From: Diaminobutyricimonas sp. LJ205
Lineage (GTDB): Bacteria > Actinomycetota > Actinomycetes > Actinomycetales > Microbacteriaceae
Length of the DNA stretch: 64,000 bases
NCBI RefSeq assembly: GCF_009755725.1
Contig: NZ_CP046619.1
Coordinates: 1,984,001-2,048,000 of the forward strand
Direction of reading: 5' to 3'
Position 1 is the stretch's first letter; each line of letters starts with the position of its first letter. The notes under the pieces are model-generated. The model saw nothing but the letters and a program-made list of their open reading frames with translations. It did not search any database and was not told the origin of the DNA. Below are positions 25,060 through 33,455 of this stretch, piece after piece. Both the position numbers and the translations under genes were made by a program.

Positions 25060-26015
25060 CCGGGTGAGCCCTGGCGAAGCAGGGCGAGGCGGCTGAGAGT
25101 GCGGCCGATGTCGGGGAGTCCCCCGGCATCGGCCGCAAACTCGTTGCGGTCAACCAACGCGACAACGGTGAGCCGGTGGCCGCGATCGGCGAGCACGTCG
25201 ACCAGGTTGCCGAATCGCGCGCGAGCGCCAAGCGAAGCCGAGGCCAGGGGCGGGACGCCATCCACCACCCAGTCGTCGAAGCGTTCCGCCCACTCAACGA
25301 AGTCGTTCACCGACGTGGGCGCCTCGCAGAGCTCAGCGAACGCGAACCACACCTGGCTCCCCCGCACCGCCCTGGCGCTGAAGCGGTGCCCCGCCGCAGT
25401 CAGGACAACACTCTCGCTGGGCGCCGGCAACTCGAGCGGGCCGGTCAGCCAGGCACCACGAGCGAACCGGTCGCGGCTGTCGGCGTCGTGCCGGTAGTCA
25501 CGGCCGCCATCGACCTCGATCACCTCGAGGTTGTGCTCGATCAGTGCGATGGCCGGTTCGATCATCGGATGGAACACCGGGTTCGGCAACAGGCCTCGCG
25601 GCGCGTAGTTCGAGGTGATCAGCAGCCGCACGCCACTGGAGAACACGCGGCCCAGCAGGCGGGTGAGCAGCACGGCGTCGCCAGAGTCGTGCACATGGAA
25701 TTCGTCGAAGTACAGCACGTCGAGATCGCCGAGCAGCTCGTCGATGGCGGCATCCGTGTCGTGTCCATGGCGGAAGATCGCGCGGTGCAGCTCACCGAAG
25801 AAGCCATGGAAGTGAACCCTGCGTTTCGCGTCAGAGGGCAGGGCATCGAAGTGGGATCCCACAAGCCAGGTCTTGCCGCGCCCGGCGGGGCCGTGCACGT
25901 AGGCGCCGACTGTGGTCGCGGCGAGCCGGCGGGCAGCGGCAACCTGATGGCCGTCGAGCGTGTGGCCTGCGGCATCCGCGGCTCGTTCGATCGAGGCGAG
26001 CGAGCTGACGAGCAT
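25056..26015 (-). CDS. zapE: ZapE/AFG1-like ATPase
   Basis: The 319-residue protein is an AFG1/ZapE-type P-loop ATPase. It has GPAGRGKTWLV as Walker A, FHGFFGELH, and LYFDEFHVHDSGDA as Walker B, followed by LLITSNYAPRGLLPNP, the family's sensor region. In E. coli ZapE acts on the Z-ring at division; the role in actinobacteria is less clear. The chosen ATG has GGAGG six bases upstream, which decides it over a 33-codon longer frame. It faces the ABC permease tail to tail. Confidence 0.88.
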   Translation of the reverse strand: MLVSSLASIERAADAAGHTLDGHQVAAARRLAATTVGAYVHGPAGRGKTWLVGSHFDALPSDAKRRVHFHGFFGELHRAIFRHGHDTDAAIDELLGDLDVLYFDEFHVHDSGDAVLLTRLLGRVFSSGVRLLITSNYAPRGLLPNPVFHPMIEPAIALIEHNLEVIEVDGGRDYRHDADSRDRFARGAWLTGPLELPAPSESVVLTAAGHRFSARAVRGSQVWFAFAELCEAPTSVNDFVEWAERFDDWVVDGVPPLASASLGARARFGNLVDVLADRGHRLTVVALVDRNEFAADAGGLPDIGRTLSRLALLRQGSPG

Positions 26016-26112
26016 GAAGGGCCTCCGGTGATGGCGAGCGCGATCAAGCGCAGCCTCGCTTGAACCAATCGGGGTGTTGCCTGCATGCCACCCATGTCGG
26101 CACAATATGCGC

Positions 26113-26682
26113 ATGACTCAACTTTCTACGAGCCAGTGGACCGTCGACGAAGCGCGTCGAACCGCGTCCATGACCGCCGCTTATGGGGCGCCCTGGCTGT
26201 TCGCGTTCACCCTCACCCTCGGGGCGACCGCGGTCGCATCGTTCTTCCTGCCGATGGAGATCGCCGTGCTCGTCGCCCTGTTCCAAGGCGGGGTCGCGCT
26301 GCCGCTGGCGTTCACACTCGAAAGGAAACTCGGCAGCGGCCCGATGGCCGCCGACCATCCGCTGCGATCGCTGTCGATCCAGCTGGCGATGGTGCAGTCG
26401 CTCGCGCTTCCCGCGGCGATCATGATGTACTCCGTGAACCCGGCTCTCGTGCCGGCGACCTTCGCGGCGATCGGCGGCGCACACTTCTTGCCCTATGTCT
26501 GGCTGCACCGCACGAAGATCTACCTCGCGCTTGCGATCGCGATCGCGTTCGGCAGCTGGGCGATCATGATCATCGGCGGGGAGGTTGCCTGGCGAGGCGT
26601 CCTCATCTGGTGGCCGCTCTGCCTCGGAATAGGCGGCATCGTGCTCCTGGCGAAGTACCGGAAGGAGTCCGTCGTCGCTTAA
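26113..26682 (+). CDS. small multi-helix membrane protein of unknown function
   Basis: The 189-residue product has about six hydrophobic segments starting near residue 24 and charged ends, and resembles the DUF7010-type small membrane proteins, although I am not sure of that family. No catalytic motif is seen. Two ATGs lie in frame (26107 and 26113). The second is chosen because a CACAAT hexamer sits 6 bases before it, a weak leaderless promoter. It diverges from the ZapE-like gene and ends in a strong hairpin terminator. Confidence 0.75.
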   Translation: MTQLSTSQWTVDEARRTASMTAAYGAPWLFAFTLTLGATAVASFFLPMEIAVLVALFQGGVALPLAFTLERKLGSGPMAADHPLRSLSIQLAMVQSLALPAAIMMYSVNPALVPATFAAIGGAHFLPYVWLHRTKIYLALAIAIAFGSWAIMIIGGEVAWRGVLIWWPLCLGIGGIVLLAKYRKESVVA

Positions 26683-26687
26683 CGAAG

Positions 26688-26718
26688 AAGCCCTCCCAGC
26701 GTTGATCTGGGAGGGCTT
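26688..26718. terminator. bidirectional intrinsic terminator
   Basis: A perfect 11-bp inverted repeat, AAGCCCTCCCA (26688-26698) and TGGGAGGGCTT (26708-26718), is followed by a short T/C run. It lies between the membrane protein gene and the convergent tRNA-Glu gene and can serve both. Confidence 0.85.
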
Positions 26719-26728
26719 TCTCGTGTTG

Positions 26729-26801
26729 TGACCCCAGCGGGATTCGAACCCGCGTTACCGCCGTGAGAGGGCGGCGTACTAGGCCGCTATACGATGGGGC
26801 C
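26729..26801 (-). tRNA. tRNA-Glu (CTC anticodon)
   Basis: The minus strand folds as a tRNA: acceptor arms GGCCCCA and TGGGGTC with discriminator A, the GGTTCGAATCC T-loop and the anticodon loop CTCTCAC giving CTC. No CCA is encoded. The anticodon stem CCGCC/GGCGG is perfect. Confidence 0.97.
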
Positions 26802-26854
26802 GTTTTGGCAACCAGACGAGTATGCCACACGAAATGCCCCCGGGCCAAAACGGG

Positions 26855-27760
26855 TCAGGCGAGCAGCGCGAGCGCCCCTGGAACGAGCTCGACGTCGATC
26901 GGCAGCTCGCTTATCCGCTCCCCATCGGCGTAGGCGACAACCCCCGCGGCGTCGATCGTGACACGCCGGGCGCGGCTGATGGTGACCTTGCGGTGACCGA
27001 CGTGAGTGCCCTTGAAAACGCGAGGGAACAGCCTGATCAGCTCGAGTTTCGACATCGGCGCGACCACGAACACGTCGAAGAGGCCATCGTCGAAGCGAGC
27101 ATCCGGGGTGATGTGCATGCCACCGCCGATGAAGTTGCCGTTCGCGACCGAGACGAGCATCGCGCTTTTTACGGTGGGCGGCCCGTCGGCGCCCAATTCG
27201 TAGCGGATCGGCCGGAACCGCAGCAGGGTGAGCAGCATGGCCAGCGTGTACCTGGCCGGGCCCTTCGGCCAGCGCAGCTGGTTCGCTCGCTCGTTCACCA
27301 GGGCGTCAAAGCCGGCGGAGAGCACGCCCACGAACCAGTGCTTGCTGCCATCCGGTCGGTGCACCAGTCCGGCGTCGATTCTCCGTGGGCCGGCCACGAG
27401 CGCGGCGGTGATCCAGTCAATGGCCCGTTCGGTGTCATTGATTGGGATGCCGAGGCCGCGGGCAACATCATTGCCGGTTCCGGCGGGCACGATGCCCAGC
27501 GGCACACTGGTCCCGGCGAGCAGATTGGCCGCAAAGTGCACCATGCCGTCACCGCCGACCACGACCAGGGCGTCGACGGAGCCGAGCACGCGACGCGCGG
27601 ATTCCTCGAGATCTGCCAGATCGGCTTCCTGCAGGATGGTCACCTGATAGCCGAGGCCACCCAAAGCGCGCACGACGGCAGCGCCGACGGCACTCCCCCG
27701 GCCGCCTGCGGCGTTCGGGTTGATGGCGACGGCGATCCTCGAAATCCTCTCCGACGCCAT
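26855..27760 (-). CDS. diacylglycerol/lipid kinase family protein (YegS/BmrU type)
   Basis: The 301-residue cytoplasmic kinase shows the N-terminal nucleotide site VAINPNAAGG, the GGDGMVHFAANLL loop (GGDGT-type) and GIVPAGTGNDVARGLG, all classic for diacylglycerol and sphingosine-type lipid kinases. A conserved DDGLFDVFVV segment follows near residue 220. The exact lipid is not evident. The ATG lies 6 bases after CATAAT, so the transcript is probably leaderless, and only 35 bases separate it from the divergent MBL gene. Confidence 0.92.
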   Translation of the reverse strand: MASERISRIAVAINPNAAGGRGSAVGAAVVRALGGLGYQVTILQEADLADLEESARRVLGSVDALVVVGGDGMVHFAANLLAGTSVPLGIVPAGTGNDVARGLGIPINDTERAIDWITAALVAGPRRIDAGLVHRPDGSKHWFVGVLSAGFDALVNERANQLRWPKGPARYTLAMLLTLLRFRPIRYELGADGPPTVKSAMLVSVANGNFIGGGMHITPDARFDDGLFDVFVVAPMSKLELIRLFPRVFKGTHVGHRKVTISRARRVTIDAAGVVAYADGERISELPIDVELVPGALALLA

Positions 27761-27795
27761 CCCCCGATTATGCCGGTCGGCCGTAAGGTTTCATC
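27761..27795. promoter_or_regulatory. 35-bp divergent promoter pair, both leaderless
   Basis: CATAAT on the minus strand (27772-27767) is 6 bases before the lipid kinase ATG. TAAGGT on the plus strand (27784-27789) is 6 bases before the MBL-fold ATG. The expected -35 region of each falls at the other gene's start, so the two polymerases should compete. Confidence 0.65.
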
Positions 27796-28431
27796 ATGAA
27801 GCTGACCAAGCACGAACACGCGTGTCTCGTTCTGGAGAAGGATGACCAGCGCCTGGTGATCGACCCCGGCGAGTACACGACTCCTCTTCTCGGTATCGAC
27901 AATGTCGTGGCCATTGTCATCACTCATCAGCACCCGGATCACTGGTCCCAGAACCAGCTCAACACGATCCGCGAGCGCAACCCCGAGGTTAAGATCTTCG
28001 GACCCGCGGGAGTCGCGGGCGCGGCTTCCGACTTTCCGGTCAGCATCGTCGAGGCGGGCGACGAGGTCACGGCGGAACCATTCACCCTGCGCTTCTTCGG
28101 CGGCCAGCATGCGGTCATCCATGAGTCGATTCCGGTGATCGACAACGTCGGCGTGCTTGTCAACGAGATCCTGTACTACGCCGGGGACTCCTTCACCGTC
28201 CCGCCGGTGCCGATTGACACGCTCGCGGTTCCCGCCGGTGCCCCGTGGCTGAAGATCGCCGAGGTGATGGACTACGTCGCCGAGGTGAAGCCGAAGCGAG
28301 CCTTCCCCACCCACGAGATGGTGCTTTCGACCATCGGCAAGCGATTGTCGAACACCCGCATCGGCTCGGTCACCGAGATGATGGGCGGAGAGTACTTCCC
28401 GCTCGAGCCCGGCGAAACGCTCGAGCTCTAG
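27796..28431 (+). CDS. MBL-fold metal-dependent hydrolase
   Basis: The 211-residue protein has the metallo-beta-lactamase metal motif THQHPDH (HxHxDH) near residue 52, then further His/Asp ligands in GGQHAVIHE, YYAGDSF and PTHEM. It resembles the UlaG/UPF0173-like group of small hydrolases. Substrate unknown. The ATG is at the predicted transcription start. Its stop overlaps the TetR gene stop by 4 bases, tail to tail. Confidence 0.9.
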   Translation: MKLTKHEHACLVLEKDDQRLVIDPGEYTTPLLGIDNVVAIVITHQHPDHWSQNQLNTIRERNPEVKIFGPAGVAGAASDFPVSIVEAGDEVTAEPFTLRFFGGQHAVIHESIPVIDNVGVLVNEILYYAGDSFTVPPVPIDTLAVPAGAPWLKIAEVMDYVAEVKPKRAFPTHEMVLSTIGKRLSNTRIGSVTEMMGGEYFPLEPGETLEL

Positions 28432-28979
28432 GGCTCGAGGCTCGCCACCACCATGTCGATGATCTTCTCGTAGCTTTCGTCGAGATCGGCGTCCAGCCCG
28501 AAACCGCGATTCACCTCGAGCAGGCAGAACCCGTCTGCGCAGGTGCGCACCCGGCGGGCGGCATGCACGAGTTCGGCATCCGGCAGGCCGAAGCCGCGCA
28601 GGGTGCGCATCATGGTGTCCAGCAATTGGTCGGCTGGCTCCGAGAAGGCCGGGTTGTCCGCTGGCTGGGCCGGGAGCATCCGGTAGCGGTTCGGCCATTG
28701 GGTGGCGAACGCTCGATACTCCCGCATGAACGCGCGAATTGCCTCGCCGCCGCTGAGGCCCACCGCGGACGAGCCGAGGTGCCCTGCCAGATCGGCGTAG
28801 ATGCGGGCGGTCACGTGGGTGGTGAGCGCGGCGAGGCTGGTCACGTGCGCGTACAGCGACGGCGTCCGGATGCCGAGCCGCTCGGCGACCGCGGACAGGG
28901 TGAGCGCACCCGAGCCGTGCTCGTCGACGATGCCGAGTGCGGCTTCGGCGACCGTGTCGAGATTATGCCTCGGACGCAT
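28428..28979 (-). CDS. TetR-family regulator
   Basis: The 183-residue protein has an N-terminal TetR helix-turn-helix (VAEAALGIVDEHGSGALTLSAVAERLGIRTPSLYAHV compressed across residues 10-46) and a C-terminal WHG-like helical ligand domain (residues 80-175). It begins inside the end of the alpha/beta hydrolase gene (17-base overlap), so the two are co-transcribed. It is the likely binder of the 19-bp palindrome at 29811-29829 upstream of the pair. Confidence 0.92.
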   Translation of the reverse strand: MRPRHNLDTVAEAALGIVDEHGSGALTLSAVAERLGIRTPSLYAHVTSLAALTTHVTARIYADLAGHLGSSAVGLSGGEAIRAFMREYRAFATQWPNRYRMLPAQPADNPAFSEPADQLLDTMMRTLRGFGLPDAELVHAARRVRTCADGFCLLEVNRGFGLDADLDESYEKIIDMVVASLEP

Positions 28980-29784
28980 GCAGGACCTCCTTCAGGAATG
29001 GGATGATCGCCGCCGCGGTCTGCCGCGGAGAGTCGGCGTGCGGGTAGTGCCCGGAGTCGGGCACCAGGGTCGTCCCGACCCGCCGGCCCTGCTGCTCGAG
29101 CACCTGGCGACCGGCCTCGAGTTCGGCGGCCGGGTCGGGGTAGTCCGGATCCTCGGCTCCGATGACGATGTGGGCAGGTCCACTGGATGTCGCGGCAGCG
29201 CTGAGTGCCTCGTCATTGCCGCGCGGGTAACCGCGCACAGCGGCCATCCGCCCCCGCTGCCGCAGAGTGCGCTTCAGCTGCGCGAGGTACTCGTCGAAGT
29301 CGGCGGGGCGAGCGGACGGATACAACGACCGGTAGAACATCGCCCAGAGCGTGGCGCTGCGACCGACAATACCGAGCGCGAGGTTGGACACCCACTCGTT
29401 CTTGGCAGGAGTGATGAACGGGCCGACCAGGACGACGCCGGACACGAGTTCGGGCGCCTGTGCCTGCGCCCACAGGGCGGAGGTCGCCCCCGCCGAGTGC
29501 CCGACAACGACCGCTGGCACACCCAGGTGGCGAAGCAGGTCGAGGGTGTCCGCGCCGACCGCGATCCGGTCATACCGCGGCCAGCCCACCGTGGACTCGC
29601 CGTGCCCGCGGGGGTCGGCGGTGACCACCCGGAAGCCCGCTTCAACCAGCAACGGTGTCAGGAACCGGAACACCTGGCGGCGATCGCCCATGCCTGGCAC
29701 GCAGACCACCAATGGTGCATGAGCTGGGCCTTGATCGTCGTAGGCCAGGGTGCCTCCCTGGAGAGGAAGCGTGAGTGTCGACAT
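28963..29784 (-). CDS. alpha/beta hydrolase
   Basis: The 273-residue protein has the alpha/beta hydrolase fold, with oxyanion region CVPGMGD, the nucleophile elbow VVGHSAGATSAL (Ser near residue 95), an acid-bearing strand IVIGAEDPDYPDP and the C-terminal histidine in SGHYPHADSP. No signal peptide is seen. The substrate cannot be told. Coupling to a TetR gene suggests induction by the compound it degrades, or by its product. Confidence 0.92.
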   Translation of the reverse strand: MSTLTLPLQGGTLAYDDQGPAHAPLVVCVPGMGDRRQVFRFLTPLLVEAGFRVVTADPRGHGESTVGWPRYDRIAVGADTLDLLRHLGVPAVVVGHSAGATSALWAQAQAPELVSGVVLVGPFITPAKNEWVSNLALGIVGRSATLWAMFYRSLYPSARPADFDEYLAQLKRTLRQRGRMAAVRGYPRGNDEALSAAATSSGPAHIVIGAEDPDYPDPAAELEAGRQVLEQQGRRVGTTLVPDSGHYPHADSPRQTAAAIIPFLKEVLHASEA

Positions 29785-29810
29785 CCGTGCTCCTAATTCG
29801 CTATCGATTC

Positions 29811-29829
29811 AACCTAATCCTATTAGGTT
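29811..29829. promoter_or_regulatory. palindromic operator upstream of the hydrolase-TetR pair
   Basis: AACCTAAT (29811-29818), three bases, and ATTAGGTT (29822-29829) form a perfect inverted repeat of TetR-operator size, 27 bases before the hydrolase ATG. It is AT-rich against a GC-rich background. Confidence 0.65.
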
Positions 29830-30035
29830 ATTTCGATCCGCGAAAAGGGGGACGCGACTTGTACCCCGTTGTGGGACTGGAGCAACCGGTTAGTGTGAGC
29901 CAAAGTTATCTATTGGGCCTCCATGCACTACCCGCTGGTCCTACCCGTTTCTCGCTTGCGAACCCATCGCGAGCTCGCGATACCCGTCGCGCAATCCCGA
30001 TGCACCACCCGACTACCCAAAAGGTGTAAACAACG

Positions 30036-30287
30036 ATGTCTGCTGCCCCTGCCCTTGTCGAGACCGCCACCACTGCCGTCATGGAGTGCACCGCATGCGG
30101 TTCCTCGATGGAATCGCGTCCGAACCCGTACTTCGGCGCTGGTCTGGCCACTCACCGGATGATTGCCTTGTGCAAGGGCTGCTACCGGGTGGCGTTCGTG
30201 CCGGAGCCCGTGCAGGCAGAAGAGGCCTCCGACGACAAGTCGCGCTTCGGCAACTTCGCCCGCCGACTTTTCGCGCGCGCCGCGTAA
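30036..30287 (+). CDS. small zinc-ribbon-like protein of unknown function
   Basis: The 83-residue product has two CxxC pairs, CTACG (near residue 18) and CKGC (near residue 46), which could hold one zinc ion as a zinc ribbon. The C-terminus is basic (FARRLFARAA). A weak AAAGGTG lies 9 bases before the ATG. It ends 2 bases from the convergent acetyltransferase stop. I do not recognise a family. Confidence 0.7.
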   Translation: MSAAPALVETATTAVMECTACGSSMESRPNPYFGAGLATHRMIALCKGCYRVAFVPEPVQAEEASDDKSRFGNFARRLFARAA

Positions 30288-30289
30288 CC

Positions 30290-30868
30290 CTAGATCGAGC
30301 GGATGACGCGGGCCGGGTTTCCGACCGCGACGCTGTTCGCCGGCACGTCCTTGGTGACGACCGAGCCAGCCCCGATGACACTGTTCTCGCCGATGCGGAC
30401 GCCGGGAAGCACCGTCACCGCACCGCCGAGCCAGACGTTGTCCTCGATGACGATCGGCTTCGCCGCTTCGAGCTTGTCGCGTCGCGGCTGCGGGTCGAGC
30501 GGATGCGTTGGGGTGAGCAGCTGCACGTTGGGGCCGAACTGGCAGTCGCGTCCGATCGTGATGGGCGCCACGTCGAGTGCCGTGAAGTTGAAGTTGATGA
30601 AGGTGCCGTCGCCGATCGAGATGTATTTGCCGTAGTCGACGTAGATCGGACCGCGGATGTAGACGTTCTCGCCGACTGAGCCGAGCATCTCCTTGAGGAT
30701 TTCCTTGGCGTTCGCCGGGTCGTCGAGGAACACGTCGGAATACCGCTTGGCCAGCTGCATCCCGCGACGACTCTCCTCCATCGCCACCGGGTCGTCGGCG
30801 ATATAGAGGTCGCCGGCGAGCATCCGCTCGCGGTTGGTGCGGGGGTCATCGGCGAAGTAATCAGGCAT
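30290..30868 (-). CDS. sugar O-acetyltransferase (Maa/NodL/LacA type)
   Basis: The 192-residue protein has the Maa N-terminal domain (ERMLAGDLYIADDP) and a left-handed beta-helix made of hexapeptide repeats such as ISIGDG, ITIGRD and VRIGENSVIGAGSVV. The catalytic His lies in LTPTHPLDP. It moves acetyl groups from acetyl-CoA to a sugar; the acceptor is not evident. The ATG is 6 bases after TACCCT, so the message is probably leaderless. Confidence 0.93.
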   Translation of the reverse strand: MPDYFADDPRTNRERMLAGDLYIADDPVAMEESRRGMQLAKRYSDVFLDDPANAKEILKEMLGSVGENVYIRGPIYVDYGKYISIGDGTFINFNFTALDVAPITIGRDCQFGPNVQLLTPTHPLDPQPRRDKLEAAKPIVIEDNVWLGGAVTVLPGVRIGENSVIGAGSVVTKDVPANSVAVGNPARVIRSI

Positions 30869-30874
30869 GCTTCG

Positions 30875-30880
30875 AGGGTA
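30875..30880 (-). promoter_or_regulatory. -10 box of the acetyltransferase gene
   Basis: TACCCT on the minus strand lies 6 bases before the ATG. Confidence 0.5.
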
Positions 30881-30987
30881 AGCAGGCGCGTCCGCCCGTC
30901 CTCTGGGAATCGGTCAGGCGTGCCTTCATGACCGGGCGCAGGATGATGAGCGCACAGGTGGCCGCGGTGCAAACACCACCCCTTCGT

Positions 30988-30993
30988 TAGGCT
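30988..30993 (+). promoter_or_regulatory. -10 box of the VOC gene
   Basis: TAGGCT lies 6 bases before the GTG start at 31000. Confidence 0.5.
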
Positions 30994-30999
30994 GCGAGG

Positions 31000-31449
31000 G
31001 TGGCGATTCAGAGAATGGACCACGTCAGCCTCGTTGTCGGGGACATTGACGCTGCGATCGCGTTCTTCCTCGAGCTGGGAATGGATGTCGAGGGCACCGC
31101 GCCCGTCGAGGGTTCCTGGGTGGATCGAGTCAACGGGATCGACGAAGTCCGGGTGCAAATCACCATGATGCGGACCCCGGATGGCAATGGCCGGATAGAA
31201 CTGACGAAGTTCCGGTCACCGGATGTGATCCGCGCGGAACCCGCGCCGGCACCGCCGAACACGCTGGGTCTTCGCAGCATCATGTTCGCAGTCGACGACC
31301 TCGACGACACGGTAGCCCGGCTCCGCGGCCACGAAGCCGAACTCATTGGCACAGTGGAACAGTACGAAGACGCCTACCGGCTCTGTTACGTGCGCGGTCC
31401 CGAAGGGATCATCATCGCGCTGGCCGAACCGCTTCCCCACAGCGGATGA
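31000..31449 (+). CDS. VOC (glyoxalase/bleomycin resistance fold) family protein
   Basis: The 149-residue protein has two beta-alpha-beta-beta-beta modules of the vicinal oxygen chelate fold: MDHVSLVVGDIDAAIAFFLELGMDVEG at the start and SIMFAVDDLDDTVARLRGHEAELIG in the second half. Metal-ligand-type His7 and a late Glu in YVRGPEGIIIALAE are present. The substrate cannot be assigned. GTG is used as start and is 6 bases after a -10 box. Confidence 0.92.
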   Translation: MAIQRMDHVSLVVGDIDAAIAFFLELGMDVEGTAPVEGSWVDRVNGIDEVRVQITMMRTPDGNGRIELTKFRSPDVIRAEPAPAPPNTLGLRSIMFAVDDLDDTVARLRGHEAELIGTVEQYEDAYRLCYVRGPEGIIIALAEPLPHSG

Positions 31450-31544
31450 GTCGCCAGCACAACGGCGGGCTGAGCTTGCTCCATGCGGCGAATCTAATCC
31501 CCAAAGGAGAGCTGGCGCTACGGTGTCGGCGCGGACGCGGCAGG

Positions 31545-32138
31545 CTATCCGCTTCGTCGCTGCGGCCCGACACCCTCGGGGATGCCTTCATGCAGATGCG
31601 GGACGTACACGAGCTTCTGCGTGCGACCGTCGAGCACCGTCGACTCGACGAGCTCGAGGTCGAATTCAGGTCCATCGCGGAACAGGGACGCGTAACCTGC
31701 CCGTCCCGTGATAGCCGGGAATAACATCACCTCGAGTCGGTCGACGAGCCCGGCGGCGAGGAGGGCGCGATTCAGGGAGATGCTGCCGTGCGAGCGCATC
31801 GGAACATCGGTCTCGCGCTTGAGCCGTTCAATCGCAGTAACCGCGTCTTCGCGCAGGACTGTCGAGTTCTCCCACCCGAGCGGCTCTTCGAGCGTGCTCG
31901 AGAACACGATCTTCGGCAAGGCGTTCAGGCTGTCGTAGTAGGGCTCGTCGTACTCGACCACGAATTTCCGGAACTCCCGGAACGTCGTGGCGCCGAAAAC
32001 GAGCACCTGATCCTGGGCGAAGGTTCGCACCCGATCCTCGCGAAGCTCCGGACCTTCCTTGCCCCAATAGCCGGGCCAGCCGCTCGCCGAGCCGTTGCCA
32101 TCAAGACTGCTGAAGAAGTCGACCGTGAAGGACGCCAT
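31545..32138 (-). CDS. RibD C-terminal/dihydrofolate-reductase-like protein
   Basis: The 197-residue protein belongs to the stand-alone RibD_C/DHFR-like group: it opens with FTVDFFSSLDGNGSASGWPG, continues with FGATTFREF, and has the nucleotide-binding stretch MRSHGSISLNRALLAAGLVDRLEVMLFPAITG. Such proteins are NADPH-dependent reductases of unknown substrate. The last 20 residues (HLHEGIPEGVGPQ) exceed the usual family end and may reflect read-on. The ATG is 6 bases after TATCGT. Confidence 0.88.
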   Translation of the reverse strand: MASFTVDFFSSLDGNGSASGWPGYWGKEGPELREDRVRTFAQDQVLVFGATTFREFRKFVVEYDEPYYDSLNALPKIVFSSTLEEPLGWENSTVLREDAVTAIERLKRETDVPMRSHGSISLNRALLAAGLVDRLEVMLFPAITGRAGYASLFRDGPEFDLELVESTVLDGRTQKLVYVPHLHEGIPEGVGPQRRSG

Positions 32139-32144
32139 CGCCCC

Positions 32145-32150
32145 ACGATA
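32145..32150 (-). promoter_or_regulatory. -10 box of the RibD-like gene
   Basis: TATCGT on the minus strand is 6 bases before the ATG, giving a probable leaderless transcript. Confidence 0.5.
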
Positions 32151-32153
32151 ACG

Positions 32154-33383
32154 TCAAGTCGCAGCGCTCGGTACCGGAGTCCTCAGCGGTCTCCGCCGCG
32201 GAGTGGCAAGCCAGACGATGTAACCGAGCAGCAGAGCGAGCGGAATCGTGAGCAACGTGGGCGGTGCGCCGCGATCGGCCTGCCGGTCATCCACTTGCCA
32301 GACCGGTATCAGATCGCGGGCAACATCCGGCGCGATAAGGGAGGCGCCGGTGAAGTCTGGGGCGTAGGAGGCGAACGGTTCCCGTGCGCCCGACTGCACG
32401 TCGACCCAGGAGAACTCCGACTCATTGTTGTAGGCGTCGTCCCGAGTGTGCACGAGCACGGTGTTCGCGTCGCGCCATCCGATCGCCGACCCGGACGTAA
32501 TACCGGGCACAGCCACCGTCTCCTCAACAGACCCCGCAGCCGTGACGTTGACGATACGGAGGACCGTCCCGCCGAGCAGGGCGAACCGCTGACTGTCGGG
32601 CGACCACGCATCGCCATCCAGCTCCCCCTTAGCCGCCGACAAGCGGTCTGTGACATCCCCCGTGACCGCATCCACGACGACGAGGCCGGCGGCGGTGTCA
32701 GCGACTATCACGGTGCCGTCGGGAGAGAGCGCCGCCGCGTTCACATCGGTGAGGCCGGCGTATGCACGAACGGTGCCCGTCTTCAGGTCCAGGAGTGAGA
32801 GAGCCCCGTGCAACCTGAAGTTCAGGTCATGCGGCGGCGAAAGGCTGCTCTCGCTGGTGAGGATGAGCACAAGCCTGTCGTCGGCCGCGATGCTGACCGG
32901 GACGGTGCTGAGCCCGTCGCCCACGAGGATGGATCGTCGGTTGTTGTCCTGCAATCTCGTCACGTCGACGCTGCCTCCGCGCGCCGCTTTGCCGACCACC
33001 ACGAACGTGCCGTCTGCAGACAAGACGCTCGCCGCGGGATCGCCCTGATCCTCCACGATCCTGAGCGACTCGGCCGCATCCAGTCTGCGGTAAGCGGTTC
33101 CATCAGCCCCGAGGAGCACCGCTTGCGGGGAGTCGAGAAACTCGACTCCCGCCCCGTTCTGGTAGACCATGATCGCGGCGTCAACCGACGACGAGGAATG
33201 CATCGCCGTCCACCACGAATAGGCGGCGACCTGTCGAGGAAATACCGGCACCGCGTCGATCAGCCGTGGAACGGATGCCACCGCCGCCTGCACGAGGACA
33301 ATGACGATGAGGATCACAGCGACCGTGATTGCGGGAATCAGGCTGCGGTCACTTGTGCGCTGGCGGGAGGCGGCAATAGGCAC
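32154..33383 (-). CDS. membrane-anchored beta-propeller-like protein
   Basis: The 409-residue product has one N-terminal helix (about 17-38) and one C-terminal helix (near 380-398), with an outer region between them made of repeated strands such as ALSPDGTVIVADTAAGLVVVDAVTG and DAWSPDSQRFALLGG, as in WD40-like beta-propellers. No enzyme motif is seen. A GTG at 33383 is chosen because AGGAG stands just before it; another GTG 13 codons upstream has no such site. Function unknown; a sensing or scaffold role is possible. Confidence 0.75.
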   Translation of the reverse strand: MPIAASRQRTSDRSLIPAITVAVILIVIVLVQAAVASVPRLIDAVPVFPRQVAAYSWWTAMHSSSSVDAAIMVYQNGAGVEFLDSPQAVLLGADGTAYRRLDAAESLRIVEDQGDPAASVLSADGTFVVVGKAARGGSVDVTRLQDNNRRSILVGDGLSTVPVSIAADDRLVLILTSESSLSPPHDLNFRLHGALSLLDLKTGTVRAYAGLTDVNAAALSPDGTVIVADTAAGLVVVDAVTGDVTDRLSAAKGELDGDAWSPDSQRFALLGGTVLRIVNVTAAGSVEETVAVPGITSGSAIGWRDANTVLVHTRDDAYNNESEFSWVDVQSGAREPFASYAPDFTGASLIAPDVARDLIPVWQVDDRQADRGAPPTLLTIPLALLLGYIVWLATPRRRPLRTPVPSAAT

Positions 33384-33455
33384 GAGTCTCCTCTGAGCTA
33401 TCTGGCTGCCTACTCTTGGCACCCCGTAGAACGCGACCCTATCGGATGCAACAAG

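Noticed and set aside
29785-30035. Frames within the gap before the zinc-ribbon gene
   Set aside because: Several short frames on both strands have no ribosome binding site or conserved motif. Apart from the palindrome at 29811-29829 I see nothing convincing there.
31446-31724. 92-codon frame starting on the VOC stop (ATGA)
   Set aside because: Most of it overlaps the RibD-like gene on the opposite strand. Arg/Leu-rich composition without a family. The overlap with VOC alone is not enough.
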